From RPRB01 sp035543115 (GTDB lineage Bacteria; Myxococcota; Myxococcia; Myxococcales; Myxococcaceae): a DNA stretch of 10,948 nucleotides. Below, piece by piece: positions 1 through 6,127 of this stretch (position 1 is its first letter; each line of letters opens with the position of its first letter). The DNA lies in the NCBI GenBank assembly GCA_035543115.1, contig DATKKF010000003.1, forward strand, positions 1-10,948, in the 5' to 3' direction. A model generated the notes under the pieces. The model ran no database searches, had not been told where the DNA came from, and saw only the letters and a program-made list of their open reading frames with translations. A program made the translations under genes and the position numbers.

Positions 1-1
1 C

Positions 2-454
2 CGACACCGCGCCGGGATCCCGGGGAGCGCGCGCGCCTTCTGCTACCTGGACCGGCGACTCATCCCGCGGGGGGACCACCGGCTGGTCGGGGCGTTCGAT
101 CCCCACGCCGGCGACTGCAAGCTGGTGTTCAACCTGCACGAGCTCCCGCTCGCCGCCACCCTGCTCGAGTCGGAGGGATGCATCCCCGCCCACCGCCATA
201 CCCGCTTTGCCCCGCTGCTCGTCCCGGAGCGGGTGCGGCGCGAGGGTCCGGGCGCGGGGCGTTCGGGGGCGAGCCTCGGTCCGGCGGTTCCCAACCTCTC
301 GCCCAGGGGCCTCGCCTGGGCCGCGCGGGTGGGCGGACCACGCGAGGCCTTCCGGCGCATCGCCGTGTTCATCAACTCCCCCGAGGTCCAGGAGGTCTGG
401 GCGCCCGCCTTCGGCTGCAGCCGGGTCCTCCCGGTTCCGCTGCCCGACGGATGA
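2..454 (+). CDS. C-terminal part of an unrecognised protein (5' truncated by window edge)
   Basis: The reading frame is open from the first bases of the window to a TGA at 452-454, so the true start lies upstream. About 150 residues are visible. I do not recognise the family. The visible part begins with a run like FCYLDRRLIPRGDH, continues through a short hydrophobic stretch (LPLAATLL) and a Gly/Pro/Arg-rich middle, and ends with a more ordered segment containing AVFINSPEVQEVW. There is no membrane segment or metal-binding cluster. A GTG at 125 could serve as an internal start, but the frame upstream reads like ordinary protein (LVGAFDPHAGDCKLVFN), so I favour a longer gene cut by the window edge. 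It is followed by an 84-base gap and then a secreted small protein on the same strand. That a gene is present here is likely; its function is unknown. Confidence 0.55.
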   Translation, partial: RHRAGIPGSARAFCYLDRRLIPRGDHRLVGAFDPHAGDCKLVFNLHELPLAATLLESEGCIPAHRHTRFAPLLVPERVRREGPGAGRSGASLGPAVPNLSPRGLAWAARVGGPREAFRRIAVFINSPEVQEVWAPAFGCSRVLPVPLPDG

Positions 455-465
455 GACGGACATCC

Positions 466-481
466 GGGCGATCCCCTTGCG
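466..481 (+). promoter_or_regulatory. Candidate sigma-54 (-24/-12) promoter element
   Basis: In the gap between two rightward genes the sequence GGGCGATCCCCTTGCG carries GGC at the -24 box and TTGC at the -12 box, with the GG-to-GC distance of 12 bases typical of RpoN promoters (consensus TGGCACG-N4-TTGCW). It lacks the A, C and G at consensus positions 5 to 7. It points toward the small secreted protein at 539, with an expected transcript start near 492. GG-N10-GC occurs often by chance in G+C-rich DNA, so this is weak evidence. Confidence 0.22.
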
Positions 482-538
482 AGCGTGCCTCGGCGCGGGC
501 GAGCCTCGGCCCTGCAGCCCGCTGTCGAGGAGCGCGCG

Positions 539-823
539 ATGAGGCGGAGAGCTTGGCTGGTGCTGGGGTGCGTGGTGGGAACCGGCGCGTCCGCGGCGGA
601 CACGAAGCCGGGGCACGCCGGGGGCACGGCGGTGAAGCCGGTGGTCTGTCGCGCGGTGGCCGACGCGCGGGGGAAGAGCGGCCAGGAGCTGGCGCAGACG
701 CTCGAGCACGACGCGATCGAGCTCGCATCGACCGGGTACGTCCTCGCAGCCCTCCTCTCGGGGGATCCGCCGGTGGCCTGCTACCGGCACGAGGGCCCAT
801 CGCCGAAGCCCGGTGCACGCTGA
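539..823 (+). CDS. Small secreted hypothetical protein (94 aa), possibly DUF4177-like
   Basis: The chosen ATG at 539 has a good ribosome binding site, GAGGAG at 527-532, six bases upstream; an earlier in-frame start at 485 has no such support and would bury the leader. The product begins with an Arg-rich tip (MRRR), a hydrophobic stretch and an ASAA end near residue 20, which looks like a Sec signal peptide. Cys11 follows VLG, but the stretch before it is too short for a convincing lipobox. The mature part of about 74 residues has two cysteines (37 and 81) that could form a disulfide. The pattern 'LxxTLEHDAxELASxGY' followed by a strand loosely recalls DUF4177-type small alpha/beta domains ('eGWelv'), but this is only a resemblance. 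It ends in a Pro/Lys-rich tail. No enzymatic motif is visible and the role is unknown. Confidence 0.6.
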   Translation: MRRRAWLVLGCVVGTGASAADTKPGHAGGTAVKPVVCRAVADARGKSGQELAQTLEHDAIELASTGYVLAALLSGDPPVACYRHEGPSPKPGAR

Positions 824-877
824 GGCCAGGCCGCCCCGGCCAGGAGCAGCAGGCTGATCGGCCGACTCCGCCACCAC

Positions 878-906
878 TGAACGGATTGTCAGCCCCCAGA
901 TGTAGT
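878..906 (+). promoter_or_regulatory. Weak candidate promoter for a possibly leaderless transcript
   Basis: TGTAGT at 901-906 matches four of six bases of a -10 box. TGAACG at 878-883 is a poor -35 (three of six), with a 17-base spacer. A transcript from this -10 would begin around 912-915, almost at the ATG at 916. That would explain why no Shine-Dalgarno sequence precedes that gene. The match is weak and the assignment is tentative. Confidence 0.2.
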
Positions 907-915
907 GTGTCCCCC

Positions 916-1281
916 ATGGAACGTCCAGCTCCGCTCCTCGAACAGCAGTCGCTGCTCGGCGGCGTGGATCTCGTGCGCCCAGGGTCCCGACCCGGCACAT
1001 CGGTCCACGTCGATCCCCGCTGGCAGATCGGCTTCGCCAAGGCGCTCGCATTGGTGGTGGAGCACGGCCGCAAGGCCCGCGAGGCCACCGAGCTTCCCCG
1101 CTGGAGCCGCTGCCCGCGCTGCCAGCGCGTCGGGGACACCCTGCGTGAGTTCGGGGTCCGCACCCTGCGCGGCCGGCGGATAGCCCAGTCCTGGTGCAGG
1201 ACCTGCCGCGGCCAGGCTCTGGCCGCCGGACCTCACCGCCTGCCCGCGCAGGCCAGCTGGCTCGAGCACGAGCCGAACTAG
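916..1281 (+). CDS. Zinc-ribbon-like hypothetical protein (121 aa)
   Basis: The start is the ATG at 916; no Shine-Dalgarno sequence precedes it, only CCCCC. The product has four cysteines in two CxxC pairs (Cys66/Cys69 in CPRC and Cys94/Cys97 in CRTC) separated by 24 residues. This is the usual layout of a structural zinc ribbon, with a basic, beta-prone stretch between the pairs (FGVRTLRGRR). Residues 35-60 form a likely amphipathic helix ahead of the ribbon. The N-terminal 30 residues are Pro/Leu/Gly-rich. There is no signal peptide or membrane segment, so it is probably cytoplasmic, and a nucleic-acid or protein-binding role is the natural guess. It converges on the VWA gene, with 20 bases between the two stop codons. 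I do not recognise a named family; the zinc site is inferred from cysteine spacing. Confidence 0.65.
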   Translation: MERPAPLLEQQSLLGGVDLVRPGSRPGTSVHVDPRWQIGFAKALALVVEHGRKAREATELPRWSRCPRCQRVGDTLREFGVRTLRGRRIAQSWCRTCRGQALAAGPHRLPAQASWLEHEPN

Positions 1282-1301
1282 CTGACTGCGGCCGCCCTGA
1301 C

Positions 1302-3587
1302 CTAGATGTAGCCGAAGCGCCGGCGGAGGAACCACTCGGCGCCGAGCAGCGCCGCCAGCGCCACCAGCCAACCCCACCGGTCCCAGAGCGGCGCGTCCTT
1401 GCTCCGCCCCACCTCGAGCAGCGGCGGATCCAGCAGCGGGGCATCGGGGAATCCACCCATCGGCAGCTCGTAGGCACGGCCGCCGGTGGCGTGGGCGATG
1501 TCCGCCAGCAGCTCGGTACGGACCGAGGCGTCCGCCATCTCCGGCCCCACCGAGCGCACGGCCACCGCGTCGTCCGCCTCGCCCAGGTCCTTCCCGATCA
1601 GCCTGGCGGTCGCGCGGAGCTTGTACGCGCCGGCGGGGACCGGATCGAACGACACCCGGGCCACGCCGTCCGGCCCGGCGCTCGCCACCCGGGTCTGGAG
1701 CACCCTTCGCTCCCCGAGCGAAAACAGGTCCACCCGCACTTCGGCGGAGGCCGCGGGCTGGTAGTCCGGCTGCCGCGCGGTGACCACCGCGCCCACCGCG
1801 TGCCCCGGCTCGACCGTCGGGGGATCGGCGGTGACCTGGAGGGTGGTCAGATCCGGGTCCCGCACCAGCCAGCGGAGCGCGTTGGTCCAGAAGCGGTCGT
1901 AGGTGCGGTTCTGCTCGCCGGTGCGGCGGGCGGTGAAGGCCCAGGTCCAGCTGTCGTCCATCATCATCGCCATGGCCCGGCCACGGCCGTGGTCCCAGAG
2001 CGCGAGCACCGGTGCGGGCTGCCCATCGACCTTCAGGGTGGGGTGCGCCAGCAGCACCGTCCCCCCCTGCTTCACCCGCACCACGTTCAGCCCGCTCGCC
2101 GCCGGCAGCTCGTCCCACGAGGACTGCGTTCCTCCCTCCGTCGTCTGGACCCGCATCACCGGGTGCCGGAGCCCGTCCGGGGTGAGCTTCACCTTGAACG
2201 GCTCGAGCACCGCCGGCGCGCCGCTCGGGTCCACCGGCAGGGCGCGGTCCAGCACCGGGTAGGCCGCGCGGCCCTCGCCGAAGGCGTGGTCTCCCCCGAT
2301 GACCAGCAGCGCGCCACCGCCCGCCACGTACTGCTCGAGGTTGCGCTCGTAGCTGGCGATGGAGAGCGCCGGCTCGGCGTACCCGAAGTTCTGGAACACC
2401 ACCACGTCGAAGGTGTGGAGCTTGGTGTCGAAGATCTCCTCCATCGGAAAGGGGATCAGCGACAGCTCGCGCTCGGGGTTCCGGGTCTGGGTGTCGTCCG
2501 AGGAGGTGCGGAGGATGTAGAACGAGACCAGGTCCACGTTGGGGTCCTGCCTGAGAAGCCCGCGGAGGAATCGCTCGTCCCAGCTCGGCCTGCCCACCAC
2601 CAGCAGCACCCGGACCCGGTCGCGGATCACCTTCAGCACGAACGAGCGGGTGTTGTTCTCCACCACCGCCTCGCCGGGGAACACCGGCGCTCCGACGGTG
2701 TAGACGAAGCGGCCCGTCTGGTCCGGAGTGAAGGTGAAGGAGAGCGGCGTGCGCTGGTCCTCCTGGTCGAGGTGCACGGTGCGGGTGCCGACGGTGAGGC
2801 CCTCGCGCTGGAGCACCACCGGCACGTCCTTGCCCTTCAGCCCCCGGGCGTGCAGCTCGAGGTCCACGGTCACCGCGTTCCTCACGAAGGCGAAGTCGTC
2901 CACCTTCACCCCCTCGACGGCCAGGTCCACCAGCGCCGGCTCGCCCACCCGGATGGTGGAGACCGGGAAGCCGAGCGCGCCCAGCTCGTCGGACTGGCGC
3001 GCCTGGAGCCCGGCCTGGAGCTCGACGTTGTCCGCCCCGTCCGAGAGGAGGATGGCACCGCCGAGCTTGCGGCTGCCGCCGGTGTCGGTCGCCTTCAACG
3101 CCCGGAGCGCCGCCATGAGGTCCGTCCGGTTGCCGGTGCCCGGGGTGCGGAGCGCCTCGGACGAGACCGGGGCCAGCTCCGGAGAGAACCCCAGGACCTC
3201 CACCTGGTACCGGTCGCGCAGCCCCTCGAGGCCCGGGCTGAACCGGTCCAGCGCCTCGGCCACCGCCGCCGCCCGGGTCTCCCCGTCGGGCCGTACCGGG
3301 AAGCCCATGCTCGCGCTCCGGTCGACCAGCACCGCGACGCGGTTCTTCACCCGCACCTGGGCCAGCTGCCGCAGCCCGGGCTCGAGCAGGAAGAAGAGCG
3401 CCATCGCCCCGGCCAGGAGCCGGAGAACGAGCAGTACCCGGCGCCGGAGGGCCGCGGGCTCGCGCCGCAGCCCGAGCACCGCCAGCACCACTCCCGCCAG
3501 CACCACCAGGGTGAGGAACCCCAGCGCCCAGGCCGGAAGCGGGGAGAGGCTGACCAGCCGCCAGGTGGTGGTGGTGCCTCCGTTCAT
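1302..3587 (-). CDS. VWA domain membrane protein with glutamine amidotransferase-like domain (761 aa)
   Basis: This large envelope protein starts with two membrane helices (about residues 18-38 and 51-69). A von Willebrand A domain follows (about 82-215) with a complete MIDAS metal site: DRSAS at 89-93, Thr155 in GNRTDL and Asp183 in LLSDGAD. Beta-sandwich-like regions follow at about 220-320. Residues 325-580 resemble the class I glutamine amidotransferase-like domain of COG5426-type membrane proteins, with LLVVGRPSWDERF near 328 and LLVIGGDHAFGEG near 427. Another beta domain spans about 583-680, and a last membrane helix (about 738-752) precedes a basic C-terminus. There are no cysteines in the whole protein, so the amidotransferase-like domain cannot use the classic Cys nucleophile and is probably structural or binding. 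It is translationally coupled to the DUF4159 gene by an ATGA overlap at 3584-3587. Related proteins usually sit in MoxR-DUF58-VWA clusters; the exact role is unknown. Confidence 0.85.
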   Translation of the reverse strand: MNGGTTTTWRLVSLSPLPAWALGFLTLVVLAGVVLAVLGLRREPAALRRRVLLVLRLLAGAMALFFLLEPGLRQLAQVRVKNRVAVLVDRSASMGFPVRPDGETRAAAVAEALDRFSPGLEGLRDRYQVEVLGFSPELAPVSSEALRTPGTGNRTDLMAALRALKATDTGGSRKLGGAILLSDGADNVELQAGLQARQSDELGALGFPVSTIRVGEPALVDLAVEGVKVDDFAFVRNAVTVDLELHARGLKGKDVPVVLQREGLTVGTRTVHLDQEDQRTPLSFTFTPDQTGRFVYTVGAPVFPGEAVVENNTRSFVLKVIRDRVRVLLVVGRPSWDERFLRGLLRQDPNVDLVSFYILRTSSDDTQTRNPERELSLIPFPMEEIFDTKLHTFDVVVFQNFGYAEPALSIASYERNLEQYVAGGGALLVIGGDHAFGEGRAAYPVLDRALPVDPSGAPAVLEPFKVKLTPDGLRHPVMRVQTTEGGTQSSWDELPAASGLNVVRVKQGGTVLLAHPTLKVDGQPAPVLALWDHGRGRAMAMMMDDSWTWAFTARRTGEQNRTYDRFWTNALRWLVRDPDLTTLQVTADPPTVEPGHAVGAVVTARQPDYQPAASAEVRVDLFSLGERRVLQTRVASAGPDGVARVSFDPVPAGAYKLRATARLIGKDLGEADDAVAVRSVGPEMADASVRTELLADIAHATGGRAYELPMGGFPDAPLLDPPLLEVGRSKDAPLWDRWGWLVALAALLGAEWFLRRRFGYI

Positions 3588-4333
3588 CTCCGCTTCTTGA
3601 GGATGAGCGGGAGGTGCACCGCGTCGTCCTTGTAGTCCAGGCAGAGCGCGTACATGCAGACGTTGATGCCCACCCGCACCGCCAGCTCGCGCTGTGGTTC
3701 GCCACCCGGGGAGACTTCGTAGGCGTAGGCACCCCCCTCGTCGCGCTCCCAGGCACCCGCCAGGTCGTTCTGCGAGTACACCACCGCCGCCCGGTTGCCG
3801 AGGTTCACCATGTGCAGCTGCGGATGGAGGAAGAGCCGCCCCGGGGCCGAGTCGAGCAGGAAAAAGGTCTTGAACAGCACGTGCGTGCTCGGCACCGGCT
3901 CCAGCGCGGAGCCCGGGAGCACCCGGGCCAGCTCGCGGCGAAAGCTGGAGTCGAACCCCCGTCCACCGCTCCCGTCGTTGGCGTCGGCCAGGACGAAGCC
4001 TCCGAACGTGAGGTACCGGCGCAGCGCCTCCACCTCGGCGGCCGCGAGCGGCGGGAACTCGCCGTCACCCCCGAAGTAGAGGAACGGCTGGTCGAAGAGC
4101 CGCGGGCTGGTGAGCGCGAGCCCCCGGGCCTCCGGCACCACCTCCACCGAGGTCCGCCGCTGCAGCTCCCAGGCGAGCCGCCGGAGCCCGGACAGCCGGC
4201 CGTCCCACCGTCCGCCGTGCTGCGCGACGCCGGGAACGAAGCGCGCCCCCTCTCCGAAGGCCAGCGCGCGGCGCCCCAGCGCCAGCAGCGGCAGGCCGCC
4301 CAGGAGAGCTCGTCGAGAGAAGGGAAACGCCAT
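3584..4333 (-). CDS. DUF4159 domain-containing protein with Tat-like leader (249 aa)
   Basis: The N-terminus, MAFPFSRRALLGG, has a twin-arginine pair followed by a hydrophobic stretch and ALAF near residue 25, consistent with a Tat or Sec export signal. The rest reads as DUF4159: FLYFGGDGEFPPL (84-96) before a helix and a YLTFGGFVLADAND segment (107-120), FDSSFRRELARVLPG (127-141), the P(S/T)-H-x-LF stretch near 148-154, and the family's C-terminal signature around RVGINVCMYALCLDYKDDAVH (220-240). DUF4159 proteins are of unknown function and commonly neighbour VWA/GATase-like membrane proteins, as here, where the next gene overlaps by 4 bases. No MoxR ATPase or DUF58 gene precedes it; a divergent gene does, so this appears to be the first gene of the operon. 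The ATG at 4333 lacks an obvious Shine-Dalgarno sequence. The family call is confident; the molecular role is unknown. Confidence 0.85.
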   Translation of the reverse strand: MAFPFSRRALLGGLPLLALGRRALAFGEGARFVPGVAQHGGRWDGRLSGLRRLAWELQRRTSVEVVPEARGLALTSPRLFDQPFLYFGGDGEFPPLAAAEVEALRRYLTFGGFVLADANDGSGGRGFDSSFRRELARVLPGSALEPVPSTHVLFKTFFLLDSAPGRLFLHPQLHMVNLGNRAAVVYSQNDLAGAWERDEGGAYAYEVSPGGEPQRELAVRVGINVCMYALCLDYKDDAVHLPLILKKRR

Positions 4334-4371
4334 TCGCGGGAGCCAGGGGCTCGCTTAGCATGCCCCAGGTG

Positions 4372-4387
4372 TGCAACAGCGGCGCCG
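4372..4387 (-). promoter_or_regulatory. Candidate sigma-54 promoter element upstream of the DUF4159 gene
   Basis: Read on the minus strand, CGGCGCCGCTGTTGCA has GGC at the -24 box, a C at consensus position 6, and TTGCA at the -12 box. The GG and GC dinucleotides are spaced exactly as in RpoN promoters, and about nine of the twelve defined consensus positions match (TGGCACG-N4-TTGCW). Transcription would start near 4361, leaving a leader of about 28 bases before the ATG at 4333. Orientation and distance fit the DUF4159/VWA operon. A chance match in G+C-rich DNA remains possible. Confidence 0.35.
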
Positions 4388-4393
4388 GCGCGC

Positions 4394-4423
4394 TTCATCC
4401 AGCCCCCCCGGGGCGTGTATAGA
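4394..4423 (+). promoter_or_regulatory. Candidate sigma-70-type promoter for the 4449-6121 operon
   Basis: TATAGA at 4418-4423 matches four of six -10 bases and stands out as an AT-rich patch in very G+C-rich DNA. TTCATC at 4394-4399 is a modest -35 (three of six), with an 18-base spacer. A start near 4430 would leave a leader of about 19 bases before the ATG at 4449. The site lies in the 115-base gap between divergent genes, where a rightward promoter is required. Confidence 0.35.
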
Positions 4424-4448
4424 CGGGCCCCGGCGTTCGTCCCCCGAC

Positions 4449-4706
4449 ATGAAGGCATCCGATTCCGAACCGGCCGAGGCGCTCCGCCGGGCCCAGCAAG
4501 CACTGACCGTCGGCGACGTGGTGGCCGCCCGGCGTCTCGCCGGGAAGGCGCTGGCCACGGCCCCCCGCGACAAGGAGGCCGCCGAGGCCCGCGACATCCT
4601 CGCCCGGACCGAGGTCGCCTGGCCGCTGCTCGTCTACGGTGCGGTGGCGGCCCTGTGCTTCCTCCTGCTGGTCCTCGTCGCCGTGCTCCGGAGCGGACAC
4701 CCGTGA
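4449..4706 (+). CDS. Small TPR-like tail-anchored membrane protein (85 aa)
   Basis: The chosen ATG is at 4449. An earlier in-frame ATG at 4371 would add 26 Arg/Ser/Pro-rich residues that read like untranslated sequence and would overlap the candidate promoter. Residues 8-53 form two helices with the spacing of a single tetratricopeptide hairpin: AEALRRAQQAL, a short turn at VGD, AARRLAGKALATAP, then a further helix starting at DKEAAEARDIL. Residues 58-80 are a strongly hydrophobic membrane segment, followed by only five residues (RSGHP), so the protein looks tail-anchored with the helical part in the cytoplasm. It overlaps the next gene by 4 bases (GTGA), which indicates translational coupling. 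A scaffold or partner role for the larger downstream membrane protein is the simplest inference. No family name can be assigned. Confidence 0.65.
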   Translation: MKASDSEPAEALRRAQQALTVGDVVAARRLAGKALATAPRDKEAAEARDILARTEVAWPLLVYGAVAALCFLLLVLVAVLRSGHP

Positions 4707-6121
4707 AGCGGCGTCCTGCCTCGGCCGGGGCGACACGGGCGGAGGTGGCGGCGAACGGCTCCGCGGCCGGCTCCCCGGCGCGCCAGGCCCCGTTCGGCCG
4801 GAGAGGCTGGCTGGTGCTCGGGGCAGTCGTCCTCCTGGTCAACCTGCCGGTCCTCCACCTGCTCGTCCGGAGCGAGCCCGAGGCCTCCGGTCACCTGCCC
4901 TTCTCGGACGACTTCTCCGACCCGGGCACCGTGGCGCGCAACTACCGCTCGCTGGGCGGCTATCACCGGGTGATCGGCGGCCAGCTGCTCTCTCCAGGCA
5001 CGAAGAACAACCCGCTCTGGCTCGACGCTGCGCTTCCCGGCGAGGTGGTGGTGGAGGTCTCCGCGCGCCCTATCAGCCCCGAGGGCGAGATCCGCGTCAC
5101 CCTCTTCGGGAACGGCCTCGACGCCGACACCGGATACCAGGCGGTGCTCGGCCCGTGGAGCCCCATGGGCTCGCCTCAGCGGCTCGGCTCGAGCCTGGTG
5201 CGGCTCGACGAGAACGGCGCCACGCTCTCGCGGTGGCTGTCACGGGCGCGGGTGCCGGGAGACCTGCGCTCGGCGGGGTTCGGGAAGAGCTCGGCGGTCC
5301 GCATCGAGGCGCCACCGGTCACACTCGATCCCTCGCACCTGTACCGGATGCGCTTCGAGCGGCGCGGCTCGGTGCTGCGGTGGACCGTGGACGGGCGGCT
5401 GATGGCCGAGCTCGACGACCCGTTCCCGCTCGGAGGTCCCGGGCACGACCGGCTCGGCCTCTCTAGCGGGGAGTGGGACGTCTACTACGACGACCTCCGG
5501 GTCACCCCGGCATCGGGTCGCGGGTTCGCGCCGCTGGCCTCCGCCCCGCTCGAGCCCACCGCCGGACCCTTCTCCGACGACTTCGAGCGCGCCCAGCTGG
5601 GCCCGGACTGGCTGGCCACCGACCCTGGTGTCGTCTCCATCGAGCAGGGCTCGGCGGTGCTGCAGCAGGCCCACAACCACCCGGTGTGGCTCCGGAAGCC
5701 CCTCCCGGAGAACGTGGTCATCGACCTCGACGTCTGGAGCGACAGCCCCGATGGCGACATGAAGGTCGAGGTGTTCGGGGACGGGCAGTCGTTCCACCGC
5801 GGCGACCTCGGCGCGGCGTACGACGCGACCGGGTACGTGCTGGTGATGGGCGGCTGGCGGAACACCCTCTCCGCCATCGCGCGGCAGCACGAGCACGCCG
5901 CCGACCGGGTGACCCGCGCCGAGCCGGCAGTGGTTCCCCGGAGAAAGTACCACTGGACGATTCGCCGCCAGGGCCGCGTCCTCACCTGGCTGGTGGACGG
6001 TCAGCCCTTCCTGACGCTCGACGATCCGGACCCGCTGCGTGGGCCGGCCCACCGCTACTTCGCGCTCTCCGGGTGGGAGTCGAAGGTGCACTTCGACAAC
6101 GTCAAGATCCGGTCGCCGTGA
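4703..6121 (+). CDS. Membrane-anchored protein with two tandem beta-sandwich-like domains (472 aa)
   Basis: The start is the GTG at 4703, overlapping the previous stop, with GGAG about ten bases upstream. A basic, Ala-rich cytoplasmic stretch (1-35) precedes a single membrane anchor (about 36-55); the rest should lie outside the inner membrane. It contains two related domains, about 67-267 and 290-470. Both open with FSDDF (67-71, 290-294). Both then carry NNPLWL/NHPVWL, LPGEVVVEV/LPENVVIDL, a Ser-Pro-acidic-Gly segment ending in VTLFGNG/VEVFGDG, TGYQAVLGPW/TGYVLVMGGW, and near the end VLRWTVDGR/VLTWLVDGQ with LDDP followed by PL-x-GP. The strand-rich pattern and 'W-x-VDG' resemble concanavalin A-like folds such as LamG or DUF1080/DUF1961-type domains, suggesting carbohydrate binding or a carbohydrate-active role. 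No catalytic residues can be named. It ends six bases before the convergent sigma factor gene. Confidence 0.75.
   Translation: MKRRPASAGATRAEVAANGSAAGSPARQAPFGRRGWLVLGAVVLLVNLPVLHLLVRSEPEASGHLPFSDDFSDPGTVARNYRSLGGYHRVIGGQLLSPGTKNNPLWLDAALPGEVVVEVSARPISPEGEIRVTLFGNGLDADTGYQAVLGPWSPMGSPQRLGSSLVRLDENGATLSRWLSRARVPGDLRSAGFGKSSAVRIEAPPVTLDPSHLYRMRFERRGSVLRWTVDGRLMAELDDPFPLGGPGHDRLGLSSGEWDVYYDDLRVTPASGRGFAPLASAPLEPTAGPFSDDFERAQLGPDWLATDPGVVSIEQGSAVLQQAHNHPVWLRKPLPENVVIDLDVWSDSPDGDMKVEVFGDGQSFHRGDLGAAYDATGYVLVMGGWRNTLSAIARQHEHAADRVTRAEPAVVPRRKYHWTIRRQGRVLTWLVDGQPFLTLDDPDPLRGPAHRYFALSGWESKVHFDNVKIRSP
4901..6112. repeat. Internal protein-level duplication (two domain copies within one gene)
   Basis: Copy 1 spans about 4901-5503 and copy 2 about 5570-6112, in the same orientation and frame. 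At least six motif pairs occur in the same order in both, and the first four are all offset by 223 residues. Copy 2 then gains about ten residues before the TGY motif and loses about thirty before the VDG motif. The similarity is clear in protein but diffuse in DNA, so the duplication is old and not a recombination-active direct repeat. Confidence 0.75.
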
Positions 6122-6127
6122 CGGGCG

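Noticed and set aside
829..841. Small hairpin GGCCG-CCC-CGGCC after the 539-823 gene
   Set aside because: The stem is only 5 bp and has no T-run. Such hairpins are expected by chance at this G+C content, so it is not called a terminator.
889..3756. Very long open frames overlapping the VWA gene in other frames, up to 955 codons
   Set aside because: They are Gly/Ala/Arg/Pro-rich or His-rich, have no recognisable domains, and result from strong third-position G+C bias. The 761-residue frame shows a MIDAS site and membrane helices.
4346..4360. Minus-strand TGGGGCATGCTAAGC as an alternative sigma-54 site
   Set aside because: GG and GC are at the right distance but the TT of the -12 box and the CAC of the -24 box are missing; the site at 4372-4387 is better.
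4371..4448. Upstream in-frame ATG at 4371 for the TPR-like protein
   Set aside because: It adds an Arg/Ser/Pro-rich stretch and would include the candidate promoter; the ATG at 4449 starts right before the predicted helices.
4901..6112. Possibility that the two domain copies are a recent DNA duplication or mobile element
   Set aside because: The copies share protein motifs but not long identical DNA stretches, and there are no flanking repeats or transposase.
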